Part shown: positions 36,161 to 46,535 of the stretch, in pieces
How the letters are laid out: every line of letters begins with the position of its first letter
Numbering within the stretch: position 1 is the stretch's first letter
Made by a program: the position numbers and the translations under genes
The notes under the pieces: generated by a model
Seen by the model: only the letters and a program-made list of their open reading frames with translations
The model's database searches: none
What the model was told of the DNA's origin: nothing
Assembly: GCA_929200315.1 (NCBI GenBank)
Contig: CAKMZB010000001.1
Span: 440,355-504,354, forward strand
Reading direction: 5' to 3'
DNA from: an uncultured Alphaproteobacteria bacterium
Lineage (GTDB): Bacteria > Pseudomonadota > Alphaproteobacteria > Rhizobiales > Rhizobiaceae
Length of the DNA: 64,000 nt

Positions 36161-37723
36161 TTAGGATTTCTGGAACATGGCGAGCATGCGCCGTGTCACC
36201 ATGAAACCACCGAATATGTTGATGCCCGCCATGAAGATGGAGAGGGCGGCAAGGACCATCACCAACCATGAGCCCGAGCCGATCTGCATGAGGGCCCCGA
36301 CGATAATGATGGAGGAAATGGCGTTGGTGATGGCCATGAGCGGTGTGTGCAGGGAGTGGGAGACGTTCCAGATAACCTGAAAGCCAACAAAACAGGACAA
36401 CGCAAAGACGATGAGGTGCTGCATAAAGCTCACCGGCGCAACAAGGCCGATAAGGAGGAGCAACAGCGCCCCGCCCACCAGAAGGCCCGTGTCGCGCATC
36501 CCGGCGGCGCGCTTATCTGCCAGAGCTCTGGCCTCAATTTCCTCAGTCGATAATTCCGGCTTCTTGGCCGCAGGCTTTGCAATAGCTGCAATCTTTGGTG
36601 GCGGTGGTGGGAAGGTAACTTCCCTCTTATGCGCCACAGTTGCGCCCCGAATGACATCATCGTCCATGTTGTGGTCGATTTTGCCGTCTTTTTCTGGCGT
36701 CAGATCCGTCACGAGGTGGCGGATGTTCGTGCTGTAGAGGTTGGAAGCCTGGGTCGCCATACGAGAGGGAAAATCGGTATAGCCGACGATCGTCACGCCG
36801 CCCGGCGTTTCGATTTTCTCGTCCTTCTTGGTGAGTTCGCAATTGCCGCCGCGCTCGGCAGCAAGGTCGACGATGACAGATCCCGGCTTCATGGATTTGA
36901 CCATGTCCTCGGTCCAAAGGATCGGCGCATCGCGGCCGGGAATCAGCGCTGTTGTGATCACAATGTCGACGTCGGTCGCCTGTTTGCGGAACAGTTCGAG
37001 CTGCTTTTCGCGGAATTCCGGAGAGGAGGGGGCCGCATAACCTCCGTCGCCAGAGCCTGATTCCTCAAAGTCGAGCATTAGGAATTCAGCGCCCATGGAT
37101 TCGATCTGCTCGGCCACTTCCGGGCGAACGTCGAAGGCGCGCACAATCGCGCCGAGGGACTGGGCTGTGCCGATTGCGGCAAGACCGGCAACGCCTGCAC
37201 CAATGACCAGCACCTTGGCGGGCGGCACCTTACCGGCGGCTGTGACCTGGCCGGTGAAGAAGCGGCCGAAGGAATTGGAAGCCTCGATCACTGCGCGATA
37301 ACCGGCAATGTTTGCCATGGAAGACAAGGCGTCCATTTTCTGCGCGCGGGAGATACGCGGCACCATGTCCATGGCCACCAAGGTGGATCCTGCCATGGCG
37401 GCGCTATCTATTAGGTCTTTGTTGTCAGTGGGATAGACGAATGAAACGACCGTCTGACCCTTACGCATGCGTTTGGATTCTGCCGCTGATGCAGGGCGGA
37501 CTTTGGCAATAATGTCGGCTTTTTCCCAAAGCTCTGCGACGGTTTTTACAACCGTTGCTCCTGCGTCGCGATAGTCTGCATCGGAAAAGCGCGCCGCCTT
37601 GCCTGCGCCACTCTGCACCATGCAGTCATGTCCAAGTTTTTGAAGGTCGCGAGCCGAGGCCGGAGTCATAGCGACCCGGTTTTCGCCTTTTGCGGTTTCC
37701 TTCGGTGTGCCGATGATGGTCAT
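36161..37723 (-). CDS. pntA: NAD(P) transhydrogenase subunit alpha (fused domain I and membrane part)
   Basis: The product is 520 aa from ATG 37723. The NAD-binding domain I covers residues 1-375 ([44 protein letters not shown]), joined by a Pro/Lys/Ala linker ([19 protein letters not shown]) to a C-terminal membrane part of about four helices (430-515). The alpha subunit is therefore the one-piece E. coli type; many alphaproteobacteria instead have separate pntAA and pntAB genes. The start is 28 bases after the 3' end of tRNA-Thr, so it may be partly co-transcribed with that tRNA. Confidence 0.95.
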   Translation of the reverse strand: MTIIGTPKETAKGENRVAMTPASARDLQKLGHDCMVQSGAGKAARFSDADYRDAGATVVKTVAELWEKADIIAKVRPASAAESKRMRKGQTVVSFVYPTDNKDLIDSAAMAGSTLVAMDMVPRISRAQKMDALSSMANIAGYRAVIEASNSFGRFFTGQVTAAGKVPPAKVLVIGAGVAGLAAIGTAQSLGAIVRAFDVRPEVAEQIESMGAEFLMLDFEESGSGDGGYAAPSSPEFREKQLELFRKQATDVDIVITTALIPGRDAPILWTEDMVKSMKPGSVIVDLAAERGGNCELTKKDEKIETPGGVTIVGYTDFPSRMATQASNLYSTNIRHLVTDLTPEKDGKIDHNMDDDVIRGATVAHKREVTFPPPPPKIAAIAKPAAKKPELSTEEIEARALADKRAAGMRDTGLLVGGALLLLLIGLVAPVSFMQHLIVFALSCFVGFQVIWNVSHSLHTPLMAITNAISSIIIVGALMQIGSGSWLVMVLAALSIFMAGINIFGGFMVTRRMLAMFQKS

Positions 37724-37750
37724 TGAGACGGCTCCCGCGACGAAAAATGA

Positions 37751-37826
37751 TGGTGCCCCCACACGGACTCGAACCGCGGACCTACTGATTACAAATCAGT
37801 TGCTCTACCAGCTGAGCTATAAGGGC
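37751..37826 (-). tRNA. tRNA-Thr (TGT)
   Basis: On the minus strand the acceptor GCCCTTA pairs with TGGGGGC (two G-U pairs), followed by discriminator A and encoded CCA. The anticodon stem-loop is CTGATTTGTAATCAG with anticodon TGT. The T arm is GCGGTTCGAGTCCGT. The gene stands just upstream of pntA on the same strand. Confidence 0.97.
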
Positions 37827-37854
37827 TTTGGCGCATCGGAGCGCCGTCGCGAAG

Positions 37855-37882
37855 GCTTAGCGCAACGCTTTGGCTCCGGCAA
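37855..37882 (-). promoter_or_regulatory. sigma-70 promoter of tRNA-Thr
   Basis: On the minus strand: TTGCCG (37882-37877), 16 bases, CTAAGC (37860-37855), ending 28 bases before the tRNA. It fits the TTGNCN and CTA-type -10 design shared with the other tRNA genes. pntA may also use it by read-through. Confidence 0.5.
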
Positions 37883-37892
37883 GAAGTAGCAG

Positions 37893-38597
37893 CTAGTCCT
37901 GCAACGTCAATCGATCCCCGCGGCGGGTATAGCCGGAGAGGGATTCCAGAAATTGTTGCCCCAGAAGGCTCTGGCCAAGTTTTCCGGGCTCCGTGATCAT
38001 CACCGGCACGTCTTTGCGCTCAATCCCGCCGAGCGCGAGGCTGTCGATTCGGCCAATTGCCGCGTTGCCAACCCCATTTGCAGTCAAGACCGGCACGGTG
38101 AAGCTGAGATCGGCTGTGTAGATGCCTGCAATGACGGCATCGGCATGGCTCATCACAACGGCGGATGCGCCGGTATCGACGAGAAAGCGGATCTGCTTAC
38201 CATTGACAGTGGTGACTGCTTCAAAGTGGCCGTTGTCGGAGCGGATTAGCGTTACTTCCTCACGGCCATCACCAAATGAGGCAGAGATAGGAGAACCGGG
38301 AATTAATCCGCCGGTAAAACGGTTCCCCAAATCTTGTAGCTCATATCGAAAGGCGTAAGCGGCCATAAGTGTAAGGAAAATCAGCGCCCAGATAGACAAC
38401 TGCACCGCAGCCTGACCCCAATTGGTCCCGCGGGTAAGCAGGCTGGATGCAATAAAGGCGCCCCAGAGGGTGGTGATGGAAAGGGTTGCAAAAAGATGGG
38501 TGTCCATACCCATCACCGTGCCGCTGTCGTCTGCTGCAAAGAGGGCAATGAGCACCAGGGCCGCTGCCCCTGCGATGATCCAGAAGATACGTCCCAA
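37893..38597 (-). CDS. membrane-anchored retropepsin-like aspartic protease (TIGR02281 type)
   Basis: The product is 234 aa from a TTG at 38597, three bases after the upstream stop; the next Met is residue 29, so the start is uncertain. There are three hydrophobic segments in residues 4-22, 36-54 and 64-82. The soluble part is a single-lobe aspartic protease fold: the catalytic motif is DTGAS with Asp141, preceded by GHFEAVTTVNGKQIRFLV and followed by LLGQQFLESL. The known TIGR02281 proteins occur in alphaproteobacteria near DUF1289 and cobS, as here, and would act as dimers in the periplasm. Substrate unknown. Confidence 0.85.
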   Translation of the reverse strand: MGRIFWIIAGAAALVLIALFAADDSGTVMGMDTHLFATLSITTLWGAFIASSLLTRGTNWGQAAVQLSIWALIFLTLMAAYAFRYELQDLGNRFTGGLIPGSPISASFGDGREEVTLIRSDNGHFEAVTTVNGKQIRFLVDTGASAVVMSHADAVIAGIYTADLSFTVPVLTANGVGNAAIGRIDSLALGGIERKDVPVMITEPGKLGQSLLGQQFLESLSGYTRRGDRLTLQD

Positions 38598-38600
38598 AGC

Positions 38601-38840
38601 TTAAGTGCCCTGCTGGCGCAGTCGTTGACGGCGGGTGACGCGACGCTCGCCCCTGGGCAACTTTTCCATCCGCGCGGGTAACTCGTCCATGATCGCGCTG
38701 CGCATGGGGGAGGTCAGGCTCGTCCACTGCATAATCTCGTCAATCGTCCGCCCACAACCATGGCAATGGCCGCTTTCCTGGTGGATCTGGCAGATCAGCA
38801 CACAGGGAGATTCTATTTGAGTGGACGCCGGTTCGCTCAT
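38601..38840 (-). CDS. DUF1289 small cysteine-rich protein
   Basis: The product is 79 aa from ATG 38840, overlapping the stop of cobS as ATGA. The core has four cysteines in the family pattern: SPCVLICQIHQESGHCHGC followed by GRTIDEIMQW. The spacing suggests a metal or Fe-S site, though DUF1289 has no proven role. The C-terminal tail is rich in Arg (RRVTRRQRLR). It sits between cobS and the aspartic protease, the common rhizobial order. Confidence 0.88.
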   Translation of the reverse strand: MSEPASTQIESPCVLICQIHQESGHCHGCGRTIDEIMQWTSLTSPMRSAIMDELPARMEKLPRGERRVTRRQRLRQQGT

Positions 38841-39652
38841 GACGTCCACATAGCGAGGGCGAGACCAAATAACAGCCCCACCTCCACAAGTTGCTGCGTC
38901 GCACCCAACACGTCGCCCGTATGCCCGCCAATATGCCTGCGCGCGATATGCGCGATGGCTGCGATAGCGAGGCCACCGATAATGATGCTTGGCATGGAGA
39001 CCCAAAGCAGGAAGAAAAAGGCGGGAGAGGCCCAGATAGCTCCCATGATGACGGACTGATCATCCGGCCCGCCATAGCGTGCTGAAAGACCGGCGCTGCT
39101 CTTGCCGTTTTCCACCTCATCGCTCTCGGCAGGACGCACGGCGGGCAGATAGCGCCACGGCAGGAGGATCGCGAAGCGTGATAGGCTTGCAACAGCGATA
39201 TAGGTGAGGGCGACCATATCCCAAGACCAGGCAAAAAGAGCTGTCAGCGCGGTCCAACGCATCGCGGTGACCACCAGAAGAGCAAGAACACCATAGGTGC
39301 CAATCGCGCTGTCGCGCATGATTGCGAGCTTGCGCTCCACCGTGTGCCCGCCCCAGAACCCGTCGGCGACATCCGCCAACCCGTCCTCGTGGAGCGCACC
39401 GGTGGTAGTCATCATCGCACCCAGCAGCACCAAAGCGGCCAGTGCAGGCGGTGCGCCTATGTTTGAGGCCAATAGGCCAAGTGTCACGGGCAATACCGCA
39501 ATCAATCCCCCCGCCAGTGCAAAAGTGTGGGCACCGTCGCGAAAACTCATGCCCTGTTGCGGATAGACACGCCAGACAGGCAGGCGGGAGAGAAAAGCGG
39601 TGCTTGCAGCGGTGTGGCCGGGCAACGCCTTTAGATGATCCAGCTCTTTCAT
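38837..39652 (-). CDS. cobS: adenosylcobinamide-GDP ribazoletransferase (cobalamin synthase)
   Basis: The product is 271 aa from ATG 39652 with GGAG 6 bases before it. It is a membrane protein with about six to seven hydrophobic segments that joins adenosylcobinamide-GDP to alpha-ribazole, the last coupling step of vitamin B12 synthesis. Family motifs are GALHEDGLADVADGFWGG (metal-binding) near residue 80, RDSAIGTYG, and GGHTGDVLGATQQ near the C-terminus. It is divergent from cobT, which makes its other substrate; only 75 bases separate the two, too short for a cobalamin riboswitch. Confidence 0.94.
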   Translation of the reverse strand: MKELDHLKALPGHTAASTAFLSRLPVWRVYPQQGMSFRDGAHTFALAGGLIAVLPVTLGLLASNIGAPPALAALVLLGAMMTTTGALHEDGLADVADGFWGGHTVERKLAIMRDSAIGTYGVLALLVVTAMRWTALTALFAWSWDMVALTYIAVASLSRFAILLPWRYLPAVRPAESDEVENGKSSAGLSARYGGPDDQSVIMGAIWASPAFFFLLWVSMPSIIIGGLAIAAIAHIARRHIGGHTGDVLGATQQLVEVGLLFGLALAMWTS

Positions 39653-39727
39653 GCCAACTCCCGCTTGCGCGCAGCTCGTCCCCGCGCGATAGGCCTTCAA
39701 CCTATTCGCTGACACCGGAATGCCCCT

Positions 39728-40747
39728 ATGTCCACGCCCACCGGCTTGCCCTTTGATGATTTCCGCAATCTCTTTAGTTCTCTTCCGGGGGCGGACAATC
39801 ATGCAGCGCAGCAGGTGAGCGAACGTGACGCGCAACTCACAAAGCCCGCCGGATCGCTTGGAAAGCTTGAGGATATCGCCATCTGGCTCGCCCGTTGGAC
39901 TGGTCGCAAGCCGGCGGTGATGAAGCCTCTGGTGGCTGTTTTTGCCGGCAACCACGGGGTTGCGGCGCAAGGTGTTTCCGCCTTTCCGCCAGAGGTGACA
40001 GTGCAGATGGTGGCGAATTTCGCCGCCGGTGGCGCCGCGATCAACCAGATCTGCGCGACGAACGATCTGGGCCTAAAGATCTTCGATCTGGCCTTGGACA
40101 TCCCAACTGCGGACTTCACCATAGAACCCGCCATGGACGAGCGCACCTGCGCGGCCACCATGGCTTTTGGTATGGAAGCCATAGCGGGCGGGACGGACCT
40201 TTTGTGCGTTGGCGAGATGGGGATTGGTAACACAACGTCTGCTTCTGCCATCTACCACGCACTCTATGGCGGTAAGGCTGCTGATTGGGTCGGTCCCGGC
40301 ACGGGGCATGATGCCAAAGGTGTTGAGCTGAAGGCCGAGGTGATTGAGCGCGGTATCACGCTTCATAAAGACCATCTCGGCGATCCGCTGGAGGTGCTGC
40401 GCCGTTTCGGCGGGCGGGAAATTGCGGCCATGGCGGGAGCCATTCTTGCTGGCCGTATGCAACGGGTACCGGTGATTGTCGACGGTTTTGTCGCAACCGC
40501 GGCGGCCGCAGTGCTCTATGCGATGGATGCAACTGCCTGCGACCATTGTCTCTTCTCTCACGTGAGTGCCGAACCGGCGCACCGCGCTGTGCTGACCCGG
40601 ATGGAGAAGGAGCCATTGCTCGATCTCGACATGCGTCTGGGGGAAGGGACGGGAGCTGCTCTTGCCGCCGGTATCGTTAAGACCGCTGCTGCCTGCCATT
40701 CGGGCATGGCGACATTTGATGAGGCAGCGGTAGCCGGAAAGGCTTAG
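39728..40747 (+). CDS. cobT: nicotinate-nucleotide--dimethylbenzimidazole phosphoribosyltransferase
   Basis: The product is 339 aa, the normal CobT size. It moves phosphoribose from nicotinate mononucleotide to dimethylbenzimidazole to give alpha-ribazole phosphate for the lower ligand of B12. Motifs visible: LTKPAGSLGKLEDIAIWLA, VFAGNHGVAAQGVSAFP, GEMGIGNTTSASAI, VDGFVATAAAAV and the late RLGEGTGAALA with the catalytic Glu. The window has only cobS and cobT, so the rest of the B12 pathway must lie elsewhere or be replaced by salvage. Confidence 0.95.
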   Translation: MSTPTGLPFDDFRNLFSSLPGADNHAAQQVSERDAQLTKPAGSLGKLEDIAIWLARWTGRKPAVMKPLVAVFAGNHGVAAQGVSAFPPEVTVQMVANFAAGGAAINQICATNDLGLKIFDLALDIPTADFTIEPAMDERTCAATMAFGMEAIAGGTDLLCVGEMGIGNTTSASAIYHALYGGKAADWVGPGTGHDAKGVELKAEVIERGITLHKDHLGDPLEVLRRFGGREIAAMAGAILAGRMQRVPVIVDGFVATAAAAVLYAMDATACDHCLFSHVSAEPAHRAVLTRMEKEPLLDLDMRLGEGTGAALAAGIVKTAAACHSGMATFDEAAVAGKA

Positions 40748-40756
40748 GCGAACCCG

Positions 40757-42283
<1,527 letters not shown>

Positions 42284-42442
42284 AAAACAAACATCCGAGA
42301 CGCACCGCGCGTCTGCCCCAATCATGCCCCGCGATGGATAACAGGCCGTTAATTCCACACCTCCAAAGACCTCTTTTGTGCGCATCGATGTTATGCCAGC
42401 CTTACCGAAACGAAACCTCGCCAAGCAGGCAGGACCGCAACG

Positions 42443-43054
42443 ATGAAACTCTTAGATGGTGGCCGCGCGCCAAATCCCCGCCGCGTCCGGATTTTCCTGG
42501 CTGAAAAGGGCATTGAAGTGCCATTGGAGCCAGTAGATATGGGTGCCCTCGACCACAAGGGAGAGCGGGTTACCAAGGCGAACGGCCTGCAACGCCTGCC
42601 CGTTTTGGAGTTGGCTGATGGTACAGCAATCGCTGAGAGTGTTGCGATTTGCCGTTATTTCGAGGAGCTGCACCCCGACCCGCCATTGATGGGGCGCGAT
42701 CCGCTTGATTGTGCGATGGTGGAGATGTGGCAACGGCGAATGGAGTTGCATTTCCTCATGGCCGTTGCGCTTGTTTTCCGTCACGCTCATCCAGCCATGG
42801 CGGAATGGGAGAAGCCGCAAATTACCGAATTATCAGAGAGTCAGAGGCCAAAGGTGATTCAATTTCTGAGTTGGTTCGATAAAGATCTTGGCGACCGGCC
42901 TTTCGCAGCGGGCGAGCATTATTCTATTGCCGACATCACCGCCACCGTGGCGTTGGACTTCATGAAACCAGCTCGTCTTGCCGTGCCGGAAGAGTTGAAC
43001 AATGTGAACCGGTACTATGCCGCCATGCGGGACCGGTCCTCTTACGGAGCGTGA
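42443..43054 (+). CDS. glutathione S-transferase family protein
   Basis: The product is 203 aa. The thioredoxin-like N-terminal domain reads MKLLDGGRAPNPRRVRIFLAEKGI, with LPVLELADGTAIAESVAICRYFEE marking the glutathione-binding ES motif. The helical C-terminal domain runs from about residue 85, with GEHYSIADITATVALDF as the N-capping box. The likely catalytic residue in the N-terminal region is not clear, so the reaction is uncertain. It overlaps the following glycosylase gene as GTGA. Confidence 0.92.
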   Translation: MKLLDGGRAPNPRRVRIFLAEKGIEVPLEPVDMGALDHKGERVTKANGLQRLPVLELADGTAIAESVAICRYFEELHPDPPLMGRDPLDCAMVEMWQRRMELHFLMAVALVFRHAHPAMAEWEKPQITELSESQRPKVIQFLSWFDKDLGDRPFAAGEHYSIADITATVALDFMKPARLAVPEELNNVNRYYAAMRDRSSYGA

Positions 43055-43653
43055 AAGCGCTCGAAGCTGACATCCGGGCCTGTCGCATCTGCGTGGAGCG
43101 TCCCTTTGGCGCACCGCTGCCCCATGAGCCACGACCGGTCCTGCATATCTCTCCAACAGCTCGCATCTGCATAGCGGGCCAGGCACCTGGTGCGCGGGTC
43201 CATGCCAGCGGGTTGCCATTTGACGACCGCTCCGGTGACCGGCTGCGGGACTGGATGGGGATTGATCGGGAGACCTTTTACGACCGCTCCCGCCTTGCCA
43301 TCGTTCCTATGGGTTTCTGCTTTCCTGGTTACGATGCAAAGGGTTCTGACCGGCCGCCGCGCAAGGAATGCGGCGCGACCTGGCACCACCGTGTTTTTGC
43401 GTCCATGCCGCAGATCGAGCTGGTGATCGTAATCGGTATGTACGCCCAAGCCTATCATCTTGGAGAGGCGCGGGAGCGATCCATGACAGAGACGGTGCGC
43501 AATTGGCAGCGGCACTTGCGGGCGAACCAGGGGCGTCCCGCTCTGCCGATCCCGCACCCATCCTGGCGCAACACGGGCTGGCTGAAGCGCAATCCTTGGT
43601 TTGAGGCGGATGTTTTGCCGGTGCTGCAAGCGGAGGTCGCTCGGCTAATTTAG
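43051..43653 (+). CDS. uracil-DNA glycosylase family protein, probable Fe-S (family 4-like) type
   Basis: The product is 200 aa from a GTG at 43051 that overlaps the GST stop. The family 4 pattern is visible: active-site motif GQAPGARVHASGLPFDD (43-59) and the second motif HPSWRN near residue 168. Four cysteines at 11, 14, 90 and 107 have the spacing expected for a 4Fe-4S cluster in thermophilic and alphaproteobacterial UDGs. It would remove uracil from deaminated DNA. Long insertions relative to the archetype could make it a divergent member. Pairing with a GST gene is probably just compactness. Confidence 0.82.
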   Translation: MKALEADIRACRICVERPFGAPLPHEPRPVLHISPTARICIAGQAPGARVHASGLPFDDRSGDRLRDWMGIDRETFYDRSRLAIVPMGFCFPGYDAKGSDRPPRKECGATWHHRVFASMPQIELVIVIGMYAQAYHLGEARERSMTETVRNWQRHLRANQGRPALPIPHPSWRNTGWLKRNPWFEADVLPVLQAEVARLI

Positions 43654-43738
43654 AATGCCTTTGCGCATCTCCCTTGCCGTAGGCGCTTCTTGCGGCAATG
43701 GTGGCTAGAGAACGCTTAGAATTTGGAATGAATTACCC

Positions 43739-44212
43739 ATGGACAGGATAGATCGCCGTATTCTTGGCCTGCTTCAAGAGGATTCCACCATCCCCGTCGC
43801 TGAGATCGGGCGCCGGGTGGGTCTCTCAACCACACCCTGCTGGCGGCGCATTCAGCGCATGGAGGAGGATGGCGTCATCACTGGCCGCGTCGCATTGCTC
43901 GACCCTAAGGCCATACACGCCAGCGTCACGGTTTTCGTTTCCATTCGCACCAAGGAGCACAATGCGGAGTGGCTGCGTCGCTTTAAGGAAGTGACGGCCA
44001 AGATGCCCGAGATCATGGAGATCTACCGGATGAGCGGTGATGTCGATTACCTGTTGCGCGTCGTGGTACCGGATATTGAGGCCTATGACGCCTTTTACCA
44101 GCGTCTCATCGAGACAATCGACATTTCGGACGTGTCATCGGCCTTTGCCATGGAGCAGATGAAATACACCACGCGGTTGCCGCTGGATCATTTGCCGGTG
44201 ACGAAAGACTAA
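43739..44212 (+). CDS. Lrp/AsnC-family transcriptional regulator
   Basis: The product is 157 aa. The N-terminal helix-turn-helix covers residues 3-60 (DRIDRRILGLLQEDSTIPVAEIGRRVGLSTTPCWRRIQRME), and the C-terminal RAM domain follows (about 70-150: VTVFVSIRTKEHN, YRMSGDVDYLLRVVVPDIEAYDAFYQRL). Such proteins bind amino acids as octamers and usually regulate nearby genes. Its likely target is not clear because the flanking downstream region is repeat DNA and a convergent gene. Confidence 0.92.
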   Translation: MDRIDRRILGLLQEDSTIPVAEIGRRVGLSTTPCWRRIQRMEEDGVITGRVALLDPKAIHASVTVFVSIRTKEHNAEWLRRFKEVTAKMPEIMEIYRMSGDVDYLLRVVVPDIEAYDAFYQRLIETIDISDVSSAFAMEQMKYTTRLPLDHLPVTKD

Positions 44213-44245
44213 GCCGCTTGATCCCAACCGCCCCATATCCACCCA

Positions 44246-44326
44246 TGTCATTCCCGCGAACGCGGGAATCCATCCCGACGCTCGTTCCAAAAGCTGCCAT
44301 GAATCCCCGCTTTCGCGAGGATGACA
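44246..44326. repeat. palindromic dispersed repeat element
   Basis: The element is bounded by TGTCA (44246-44250) and TGACA (44322-44326). Each arm holds a hairpin of the common type CCCGCGAA-CGCGGG followed by AATCC, the other arm reading CCCCGCTTTCGCGAGG. Short repeats of this kind are scattered in many alphaproteobacterial genomes. It lies between two convergent genes, a typical site. Confidence 0.65.
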
Positions 44327-44358
44327 ATTTTGGATTGGGTTGGGATGAGCCTCCTTCG

Positions 44359-44419
44359 ACTGTCTTCCAATCGGATCGCTTCGCTCTCCGACCTCCTCTC
44401 AAGGGGAGTTGAAGACAGT
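44359..44419. repeat. second palindromic repeat, stem with ACTGTCTTC arms
   Basis: ACTGTCTTC (44359-44367) is perfectly complementary to GAAGACAGT (44411-44419). Inside is a second arm pair with TCGGA and TCCGA and the CTCCTCTCAAGGGGAG element. No T-run follows on either strand, so it is not a simple terminator. It looks like another dispersed element next to the first. Confidence 0.55.
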
Positions 44420-44420
44420 G

Positions 44421-45287
44421 CTACTTTTCCAACCGGGCGAGCAGGCTCGATGTGTCCCAGCGGTTGCCACCCATGCGCTGAACGTCTGCGTAAAATTGGT
44501 CGACCAGCGCCGTGACCGGCAGGCTGACGCCTTGCTCCTTGGCCTCTTCCAGGCAGATTGCGAGATCCTTGCGCATCCAATCTACCGCAAAACCGTGGTT
44601 GTATTCGCCAGCATCCATGGTTTTGTGGCGGTTTTCCATCTGCCAAGACCCGGCAGCCCCCTTGGAAATGACGTCGACCACCTTCTCAATATCGAGACCA
44701 GCAGCCTTGCCGAGATGTATCGCTTCGGCGAGACCTTGCATCAGGCCAGCAATGCAAATCTGGTTCAGCATCTTGGTCATCTGGCCGGCGCCGGTGTCGC
44801 CCATCAGGCCGACCATGCGGGCAAAAGCTTCAATCACCGGTTTGGCCGCATCAAAAGTTGTCTGGTCACCACCGCACATGACGGTGAGTTGCCCGTTTTC
44901 TGCACCCGCCTGGCCACCAGATACCGGGGCATCAAGAAAGCCGAAACCGGCCTTGGCGGCCTCGTTACCCAATTCGCGGGCGATGTTTGCAGAAGCGGTT
45001 GTATTATCGATTAAGATCGCGCCTTTTTTTATGGCTTGGAAGGCACCGTTGTCGCCCAGGGTGACAGAGCGCAGATCATCATCATTGCCGACGCAACAAA
45101 AGACAAAGTCGGCATCTTTGGCCGCTTCCGCTGGCGTGGAGGCAGCATTTCCTCCGTGTTCCTTCGCCCAGGCATCGGCCTTGCTGGCTGTGCGGTTGAA
45201 GGCCGTTACGTCATGCCCGACTGCTGCCAGATGCCCGGCCATGGGGTAACCCATGACACCCAATCCAATAAAACCAACCTTTGCCAT
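44421..45287 (-). CDS. beta-hydroxyacid dehydrogenase (3-hydroxyisobutyrate dehydrogenase family)
   Basis: The product is 288 aa. The NAD(P)-binding site is FIGLGVMGYPMAGHL (6-20), the substrate loop is DAPVSGGQAGAENGQLTVM, and the catalytic Lys lies in GAGQMTKMLNQ. The helical second domain follows. It oxidises a beta-hydroxyacid or reduces a semialdehyde (for example 3-hydroxyisobutyrate or tartronate semialdehyde); the substrate cannot be read. It is 9 bases after moeA on the same strand, as the last gene of the molybdenum cofactor run, which is an odd place for this family. Confidence 0.9.
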   Translation of the reverse strand: MAKVGFIGLGVMGYPMAGHLAAVGHDVTAFNRTASKADAWAKEHGGNAASTPAEAAKDADFVFCCVGNDDDLRSVTLGDNGAFQAIKKGAILIDNTTASANIARELGNEAAKAGFGFLDAPVSGGQAGAENGQLTVMCGGDQTTFDAAKPVIEAFARMVGLMGDTGAGQMTKMLNQICIAGLMQGLAEAIHLGKAAGLDIEKVVDVISKGAAGSWQMENRHKTMDAGEYNHGFAVDWMRKDLAICLEEAKEQGVSLPVTALVDQFYADVQRMGGNRWDTSSLLARLEK

Positions 45288-45296
45288 GGCGACCTC

Positions 45297-46535
45297 CTAG
45301 TCGAACGCGCTGTAGGGGATAAAGGCGACCGGATCGCCCTTTTGAATTGTCGTGACCTCTTCGGGCAGTTCGATCAAGCCGTTGGAGGAGACAAGGGATG
45401 AGATGAGACCGGATCCGTCGCGGGGGAAGCGATGAGCTTTGCCATCGCGATAGGTGCCGCGGGCAAATTCTCGCCGATCGGGTTTCTTCACGGCTACAGA
45501 GAATGCAGCGGGAACCATGAAACGAGGCGGGTCGCTCCATTCGGCTCCGGCGAGGCTGAGCAGGGCGGGGCGGACATAGAGCAGGAAGCAGACCGTCGCC
45601 GCGACCGGATTGCCGGGCAGGCCGAAGAAGAAGCAATCGGCTTTGCCGGCACGGGGTATCTGGCCAAACATCATCGGGCGCCCCGGTTTCACGGCAAGCT
45701 GCCAGAGGTGGCAATGGCCGAGAGCAGAGAGGGCAGCACGCATATAGTCCTCATCACCCCGTGACGCGCCCGCTGTTGTGATGATGATATCACTGTGTGT
45801 GGCGGCTTCAGTGATGGCCGTGTGAACGGCTTCAGCGGTGTCAGGAATGATGGGCGGGTTGGTCGTTTTGACCGGCATGGTTGCCATGAGCGCGGTGAGA
45901 AGGGGAGCGTTGGCGTCAAAGACTTCACCGGGCTGGAGTGTGTCTGTGCTGCCGGGCAGGCGGAGCTCGGCACCGTTGGAGAGAATGGTCGCGCTTAGCG
46001 GCGTAAAGGTTTTGACCTGCGTTGCTCCGATGGAGGCGAGGGCCGCGAGGTCTTGCGGACGCAGGCGCTGACCTGCCGGGAGAATAGCGTCACCCGCCCT
46101 GACGTCTTCACCGCGCTTGCGGCAATTGGCACCCGCCTTGAGGGGGGGCAACATGACGGTGTCCCCGTCCTCAGTGCAATCCTCTTGCATGGCGACGGTG
46201 TCTGCACCCTCCGGCATTGCTGCTCCGGTGAAGACGCGGACGGCGGTGCCGGTTTCCAGAGGTGGCGCCGCGAGATCACCAGCGGCAATGCGACCGGAGA
46301 CCTTCAATGGACCATCGGCAGGAGCCATGTAGGCGTAGCCGTCCACCGCAGCGTTGGTGTGGAGCGGCACGTCCTGTGGCGCAGTGATGTCTTCCGCAAG
46401 GATGTGGCAGAGAGCGTCGCCGGTTGAGATGTTCTCGGTGTTCGCGATGATCGGCACGCGCTCTTTCAGCAACGCAAGAGCATCGTCATGGCGCAATCGG
46501 TCACGATCATGGAGGAAGCAGTCGTCGAAACTCAT
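45297..46535 (-). CDS. moeA: molybdopterin molybdenumtransferase MoeA
   Basis: The product is 412 aa, the normal MoeA size. It inserts molybdate into molybdopterin-AMP. Marks are AAVDGYAYM (active region of the second domain), RVFTGAAMPEGADTV, the third domain ITTAGASRGDEDYM (molybdopterin-binding) and GLPGNPVAATVCFLLYVRP. The C-terminal domain IV is present (about 340-410). It overlaps mobB by four bases (ATGA) and is followed by a dehydrogenase gene. Confidence 0.95.
   Translation of the reverse strand: MSFDDCFLHDRDRLRHDDALALLKERVPIIANTENISTGDALCHILAEDITAPQDVPLHTNAAVDGYAYMAPADGPLKVSGRIAAGDLAAPPLETGTAVRVFTGAAMPEGADTVAMQEDCTEDGDTVMLPPLKAGANCRKRGEDVRAGDAILPAGQRLRPQDLAALASIGATQVKTFTPLSATILSNGAELRLPGSTDTLQPGEVFDANAPLLTALMATMPVKTTNPPIIPDTAEAVHTAITEAATHSDIIITTAGASRGDEDYMRAALSALGHCHLWQLAVKPGRPMMFGQIPRAGKADCFFFGLPGNPVAATVCFLLYVRPALLSLAGAEWSDPPRFMVPAAFSVAVKKPDRREFARGTYRDGKAHRFPRDGSGLISSLVSSNGLIELPEEVTTIQKGDPVAFIPYSAFD

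Noticed and set aside
39653..39727. Cobalamin riboswitch between cobS and cobT
   Set aside because: The gap is only 75 bases, and no B12-box-like conserved core is visible; a full riboswitch needs about 200.
44213..44420. Remnant insertion sequence between the AsnC and dehydrogenase genes
   Set aside because: There is no transposase reading frame and no target duplication; only short palindromes are present.
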